In this document: piece by piece, positions 58,771 through 64,000 of the stretch
Layout: every line of letters starts with the position of its first letter
Position numbering within the stretch: position 1 is the stretch's first letter
NCBI GenBank assembly: GCA_022376465.1
Contig: JACDTU010000015.1
Location: forward strand, 372,001 to 436,000
From: Cubamyces lactineus
Taxonomy: Eukaryota > Basidiomycota > Agaricomycetes > Polyporales > Polyporaceae
Reading direction: 5' to 3'
DNA length: 64,000 bases
The notes under the pieces: model-generated
What the model saw: only the letters and a program-made list of their open reading frames with translations
The model's database searches: none
Told to the model about the DNA's origin: nothing
Position numbers and translations under genes: made by a program

Positions 58771-58952
58771 AGGCGGGTGCGGGGTAGTTGGTGTTGGTGG
58801 TGTGGTTCGCTGGAGAGCGGCTCTTTGACTCGTGTTGGACGCTGAATACCCCCATACCCCCTTCTGTATCTGAAGTGCATGTGTAAGGCAAACGGAGCAG
58901 GGCTCCATCTTCACACTCCTGTATTCGCTACGTGTAAAACCAGTATCGACAG

Positions 58953-60764
58953 CTACATCGCTTGATTCTCCCGTGCTGCCTTCCGTCTTTCCGACTCGGT
59001 AGGCACGGACATTGAAGTCTGAGTAGAAGGCACAGGCATCCCCTTGTCCTTCAGGAACTCGCGGAACGACCGTACGTCATCCTCAGAGCTGGAGCGCATT
59101 CGTGATCAAAGAAGAGTCCGAGTGCCTGTAAGGTACACGCAGGTTCCACGCACCTGATGAGCCCTCGCTCGATCTGGCTCTTCGTGAGCTCCCGTAAGTA
59201 CGGCAGCAGGAGGTGTCCGTACTTGGCGATGCCCTTGTACTGCGGGTAATGACAAGATGGGTCAATGCATGCTTAGGCTTCGTTCATTGCCACCGCGAGA
59301 CTCGAAACGCGAAACGCGGAGTAGAAGCCTACGTACCTTGAGCAGATGCTCCGCCGACTCAGTGTGCACCTTCTCCATGAGGCTGGGCACGAGCGGGCTG
59401 TCCGCGAGGTCTTCGATCCTGCGCATGATCGGCCGTCTGCAATGCATCCGCATCAGCCCATGCCAAGTCGGACGGGGGAATGTCGCATACACGCCGAAGA
59501 TGATCGCATTTGTGCGAGGTAACTTGCGGAACGTCTGGTGGTCGATGCGCAGCCACAGGTCTTGCGGCCGCAAGTCCTTATCTGGAAGCCCAGACGCGAT
59601 GTTGTCTATGCAGCGCGGTTCGCAATCAGCGTCTCGGTACAAGAAGCAGCACAGTCGCGAGACAATCTGGCAGTAACTTACGCCAAAAGAGGTTCCGGTC
59701 GTCCATGATGTTCCAGCTCGAGCGCTCGAACGGCTCGTTGGGTTTGAAGCGCTTCAGCGTGCGCTCGACGCTCATGAGCAGCTTCTGGTTGAAGTCGGGA
59801 ACGGGCGCGTGGAGTACGCCAAGTGGCTTGTCGATTGTCTCCGACAGCAAGTAGGTCCCTGTGGACGTTGCGTAGTGAGCTACCATCTGGTTGCAAATCG
59901 GGACAGGATGGACTAGGTACCTGGGAAGGCAATGAGTCCACCAACAAGGTAGACCTTCCCATCTGGACGCTCACGCGCCATTAGAAAATCGTCCTGAACG
60001 AGGCTGTATACGTCGATCAGTCAAAGCAGCGTTGAGTGATGAATATACCAAGGAGCTACACATCGCGAGATGACGATGAGTGCATCGGTGCTCTTCCGCT
60101 GGCCTATGCCATCAAAACGTTCCCCAGTGACTAGGTTTGTGATCGAACCCGGAGCATCTCGTCTGAACAATGTCGGATACCGCTTTGGCAGGTAATCCGC
60201 AAGCAACTCGAGAAGTTCCCTGCACGCCTCGTCGTTTTCTGGCAGCGAATCAACAACGGTCTTTCCTGCACGGCGCCGTCAATCACTAAGACATTTCAGC
60301 GCTCAGTAAGAAAGCAGCCTACCATGTTCTTTGATGACACGCGCTTTCTCATCGAGGTACCACTTGTACTCCTTGTCTATCTCGATCCAGTGGTTGATAT
60401 GCATGGGTTGATGTGCCATCGTCTAAGAAAGCACGCAAACCAATCAATATGAACTTGTATGAGTATCAAAAAGGGGACGCACCTGGTGATATGGGTATCG
60501 CATCGTCTTGTTCGCATAGATGAAATTGCGCGCCGTTGCGGTCTCCAAGCTGAACTCGGTCAGGGGATCTGGATCTAGAAGTCCACCAGACGTCTCTTCT
60601 GTGTTCGTGCGCTTTCCAGGACGTCTTGTGGCAGCTACTCGGTCGTACCAGGAGCGCATGAGAATGTACACCGCAAACACTGTAAAAGCCGGCAACAGCA
60701 CGCGTTCTGTCGCCTCCAAGAAGCTCGCAGAGCTCCACCATGCAAGATGCGCGGATATTGCCAT
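58953..60764 (-). CDS. DUF3445 protein (haem-dependent oxidative N-demethylase-like)
   Basis: Nine exons: 60483-60764, 60323-60422, 60049-60265, 59921-60003, 59682-59858, 59491-59605, 59337-59436, 59154-59239, 58953-59088, giving 431 residues. The N-terminus has a membrane segment (LLPAFTVFAVYILM). The DUF3445 core follows: YPYHQTMAHQPMHINHWIEIDKEY, DSLPENDEACRELLELLADYLPKRYP, LVQDDFLMARE, VYLVGGLIAFPG, KRFKPNEPFERSSWNIMDD, QDLWLRIDHQTFRKLPRTNAIIF. Bacterial DUF3445 relatives are haem-dependent oxidative demethylases; activity in fungi is an inference from the family. The third exon's 3' boundary is less sure: the donor giving RCVAPC before LVQDDF keeps phase but adds residues. Confidence 0.85.
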
Positions 60765-62171
60765 GGCTGGTCACCGTGTCGTGCAAATGGCCCGGGCACA
60801 AGACAGGGGGTGCCTGCTGGTGCTAGCGAGTCAGTTATAGGTGCGCGCTTGAGCTACCATGGCAGTTCTACTCACCTTATCGGTATGATAGCGTCGAAGC
60901 GTACGCTTCGCGGCCGAAGCGAAATTGGGCTGGAAGCCGAGACCGACATATTGAGCACGGGTTCGTGCATGTGGTACAACGTCGCCACCATGCCGTGACT
61001 CGGGGAAGTCTGTGGCAACTGGAGGAGACCCGAGCCGGAGGGCGAGCGAAGCCTATGGTGTCTGAAGGCCTGGGAATTGGTTGATCACAATCAGACTGCT
61101 AGAAGATAGCACTGAGAGGCATTCGATCTAACATTGCCCTAGACAGTTATTATAATGCGAATATTATGCCGCTGATCCGCCGGTCTATCTGTGTTTGAAA
61201 GGTAAGTGACCCCCTTAAGCACATATAAGTTTCGTATACTATAGGTTAGTTCCGAACTAGCGCTGAGTTCTGCTTCAGTCTTCCACCGAGTCCTCCGAGC
61301 GTACGGTAGACAGATTGATTACGGCGGCTGCACGACACTGTGTTGTGCCTGTACGTTGTCGGTGATTAGATCCCAACATATGAAGGTCAGCCCTACGTCG
61401 TAACAGCTCACAGTGGTCGCCATGAAAATTCCTGGCCACATTGGCTACTCCCATTCCGATATATAGTAACTGCCACATTCGAGTTGACTGCCGTACAAGT
61501 CGCCGAATTGAACTTGCTAGCATATCCTTGGTAGCTTGGCTTCGGTGACTGCAACTTTGCGCAGCGGATCAGAGCGGATCTCTGGGCCAGCTAGCTGGAC
61601 CACGTGCCAGGACATGCCTACTCAGGCGCTGCGGGGGGGGGCGTGATTGCCGCTCTATCCTGGTAATTTGGCATCTGCGCAGCAACTTCAGAACCAAAAC
61701 CACATCCGGGCATAGCACGTCAAGGCTGGAAAGGTGGTGTCCCTCACGGAACGCCTTAGGGCACAAGCAAGGCTTCCCTCTGGTACGCGATACATACAAG
61801 CAACCAGATTGGTAAGTTGGCCAATATCATACTGCCGAGAATAGGTGACGTCGGAGGATCGAACATGAATCATTCTCACCTTTTATCACAGCCACACAGC
61901 ACCTGTCGAAGACAGCTTCTGTCCGCGTGTAACAGCTGCGCAGTGTCCGCGGTTGCACAGCGACATTAGTGCCCATACCCCGCAGCAAGCTGTGAATATT
62001 GCGGGACGATCGTCCGGATATGTTGTTCATTGCTTTAATTTCGTCCATATACATCGACCTCCTCTCGGATTGATATAAGGATCAAGGCTACGCTCCAAGA
62101 CCATACACCCACGGCCTACATTTTGAAGGCCAGCAAACGTCCTATCCCCCGGCTATATCTAACTTACCGCA
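60765..62171. other. Intergenic, no supported gene
   Basis: About 1.4 kb between divergent genes (DUF3445 and the multi-pass membrane protein). Promoters for both must be here. No further gene is seen. Confidence 0.5.
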
Positions 62172-63407
62172 ATGCACGAGTTTCCTGTACCAATAGGAGG
62201 GGCCCCACTCCCCATCGACTTCGCGCCGTCCATCGTGTTTGTCGTACTCTATGCCCTCCTTCTACCGATCATTCTCAAGCGAGCTCTTGATCGACGAGCA
62301 CGGACTATAATTCTTGTCGGCACGGCGACTTTCGCTATTGAACAGTGAGTATTTGACTCCGTAGCAGCGCCGCCAAGCCTCTTAACGCCTGTTGTAGCAT
62401 CGTAACTTTCTCGCTCCGCGCCTATGCCTCACGCAATGCGGGCCCTCGCGTATCTCCCACTCTTGAGCAGTATTTCCAGGCAACCTTTGGTGGCGGGTTC
62501 ATCTCCATCGCGCAGGACGTCACCAACCTCTTCCGCTCCCTGCTTGTCAGCACGACCTTCCCCACTGCAGGTCCTGAAACCGCATCCCCGCCGTCCCCGC
62601 CGTCCGGGCATTCCGCAGGCACGTCTATGGCCATGCAAGCGGCCAGCGAGGGCTCCTCTATGGACGCACGCTCATCGGCGGCGCGTTACGAAGGCGACGA
62701 GGAACAAGGCAAGGCTTCAAGTTCGCGACAGCTCGTGTGTGCCGCGCAGGAGGAGCGAGAGGATCAGCCGGAACTCCGGATGCGGATAAGGACGTGCTTT
62801 GGCATCATGTCTATCCTCTTCTTGGGCGCGGTGGCCCTTGGAATCGTAGCTGGAATCGACTTCAAGAGCGCGATGCAGTCGGGTGCCAACGCAGACCTTG
62901 TCAGGCAGGCGCGGTTAGTTCTCTCTCTGACTGTGGTCAGGCGATCACGACGGGTGTTGATGACAATCGACGAACTCTTGACTGCTCTACACAGATACGC
63001 TAGTGCGGGGATCACAGTAGCATTTCTAGGATGCCTCATGGGGATCGCAATCTACGTCCTCGTCGCTGTACCGCGCGTACCAAGGTTCCCAGTCCTGTAC
63101 CTTTGCGTCATATGTCTCCTCATCGTACGTTCTCTCCACTCTCTTGTCCCGCTTTCTTCTTACGCCGTCGCTGCAGATGATCGTGTGCTTGTATCGCATC
63201 GGCGTGACGGGCCATTCGACGACGTCGCTCCTCTCCACCGCGCCGGGTGCCCAGAACTCCACCGGGGAGAAGATCGCGTTCTGGATTCTTCACGCCACGC
63301 CGGAGTGGATTTCTGTTACGATGCTCCTAGGGCTGAACTGTCGAAGGACGTTCAAGACGGGATTCTGGGGAGATCGGAACTCGGACAAGCCTATCGCCGA
63401 AGCATAG
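62172..63407 (+). CDS. Multi-pass membrane protein of unknown function
   Basis: Four exons, 62172-62344, 62398-62913, 62995-63124 and 63177-63407, give 349 residues. About six or seven hydrophobic segments are visible: SIVFVVLYALLLPIIL, TIILVGTATFAIE, FGIMSILFLGAVALGIVAGI, GITVAFLGCLMGIAIYVLVAV, VLYLCVICLLIMIVCLY and FWILHATPEWISVTMLLGL. A long Ser/Glu-rich loop lies between the second and third segments. The ending, with HATPEWISV and RRTFKTGFWGD, resembles basidiomycete seven-helix proteins of unknown role (DUF7702-like, tentatively). Splice phases close. Function unassigned. Confidence 0.7.
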
Positions 63408-64000
63408 TCCTGTCTGGAGAGCCAGGCGCGACTTCGTGGAACAGAATACCCTCCGCCGGTTACTCCGAACAGAGCCAGCGCAAGGATGCCGGACGAATTG
63501 GAAGACCTGACAGAGCAGCCACAGGGAGGTAGGACTTGCAGGAAGCTAGTATCAGAGAGAAGGGAGAGATAGTGTTGACCAGGCTCGGCAGACCAGGCTC
63601 AGATCGATTCTCTTTGGATTGACGTCCACATACTCTCTCACTTGTGCGCCTCCGGGCGCCTCCGTATTTGATCTCGACTCCATGATATATGTACCTTACA
63701 AGAATACCTATCGGTGTCGGTAATGGCGACGTCCCGACCCCTAACTTGATACTACGTACGACGGCACTGGCTAGTGCTACTCGCTACTGCTATACCTCAT
63801 GATATCCAGCATATGATGCAATACGTGGCCATACTGCATTGATATTAATATTCATGCTGGCTTTTATGACGAGGTATTGGCCACGAAATTCGCAAAGACT
63901 GCTGGTGAATTCCAAGTGGGTACCATGCTGACGCCCATCACTATAGCTCAACCTGCCATAAGTTCACTCAATGATGTCCAGGAGTTCACGGTCAAAACAG
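63408..64000. other. 3' flank to window edge, no supported gene
   Basis: About 590 bp after the membrane protein. Nothing recognisable before the window ends. Confidence 0.5.

Overview
The window looks like nuclear DNA of a filamentous basidiomycete, most likely a wood- or litter-inhabiting Agaricomycete. Genes carry many short GT-AG introns of about 50-60 bp, coding sequence is GC-rich, and several FunK1 fungal-type kinases, a family expanded in mushroom-forming fungi, are present. All exon models come from splice motifs, reading phase and family knowledge; no search was run.

Bases 1-28,000 are an accessory, duplication-rich block. It holds six FunK1-type kinase genes, called A to F here. 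A (minus) is cut by the left edge. B and D (plus) form one subfamily; A, C (minus), E and F (plus) form the other. All share the same five-exon plan. C and F are close copies lying as inverted arms of about 3 kb, with homology running into both flanks. Decayed kinase pieces lie at 8.8-9.2, 13.0-13.7 and near 14.0 kb. A block with a plus-strand kinase facing a minus-strand carnosine N-methyltransferase-like gene exists twice: intact at 23.0-27.8 kb and decayed at 13.0-15.7 kb. The decayed methyltransferase has been split by a 501-bp element with 71-bp terminal inverted repeats and by a 222-bp solo-LTR-like insertion. One conserved single-copy gene, a VIP36/ERGIC-53-type cargo lectin, sits inside this block at 2.1-4.1 kb.

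Bases 29,000-64,000 are mostly ordinary conserved genes: a four-RRM Nrd1-like RNA-binding protein, a monoglyceride-lipase-like hydrolase, a secreted sedolisin protease, the KDEL receptor Erd2, coatomer zeta, an UNC93-like transporter, a 2-oxoglutarate/Fe(II) oxygenase, clathrin light chain, a membrane-anchored leucine-rich-repeat protein, a secreted 5'-nucleotidase-like phosphoesterase, an intron-containing tRNA-Ala(AGC), a small secreted protein, a small acidic protein, a DUF3445 protein and a multi-pass membrane protein. Four of the genes (cargo lectin, Erd2, coatomer zeta, clathrin light chain) act in vesicle traffic, though nothing shows they are co-regulated.

The most unusual content is the kinase cluster: exon lengths are strictly kept while divergence between the twin copies C and F is concentrated in one patch of the kinase C-lobe. 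Next is the nested-insertion relic of the methyltransferase, together with a third, older methyltransferase relic at 41.1-41.4 kb.
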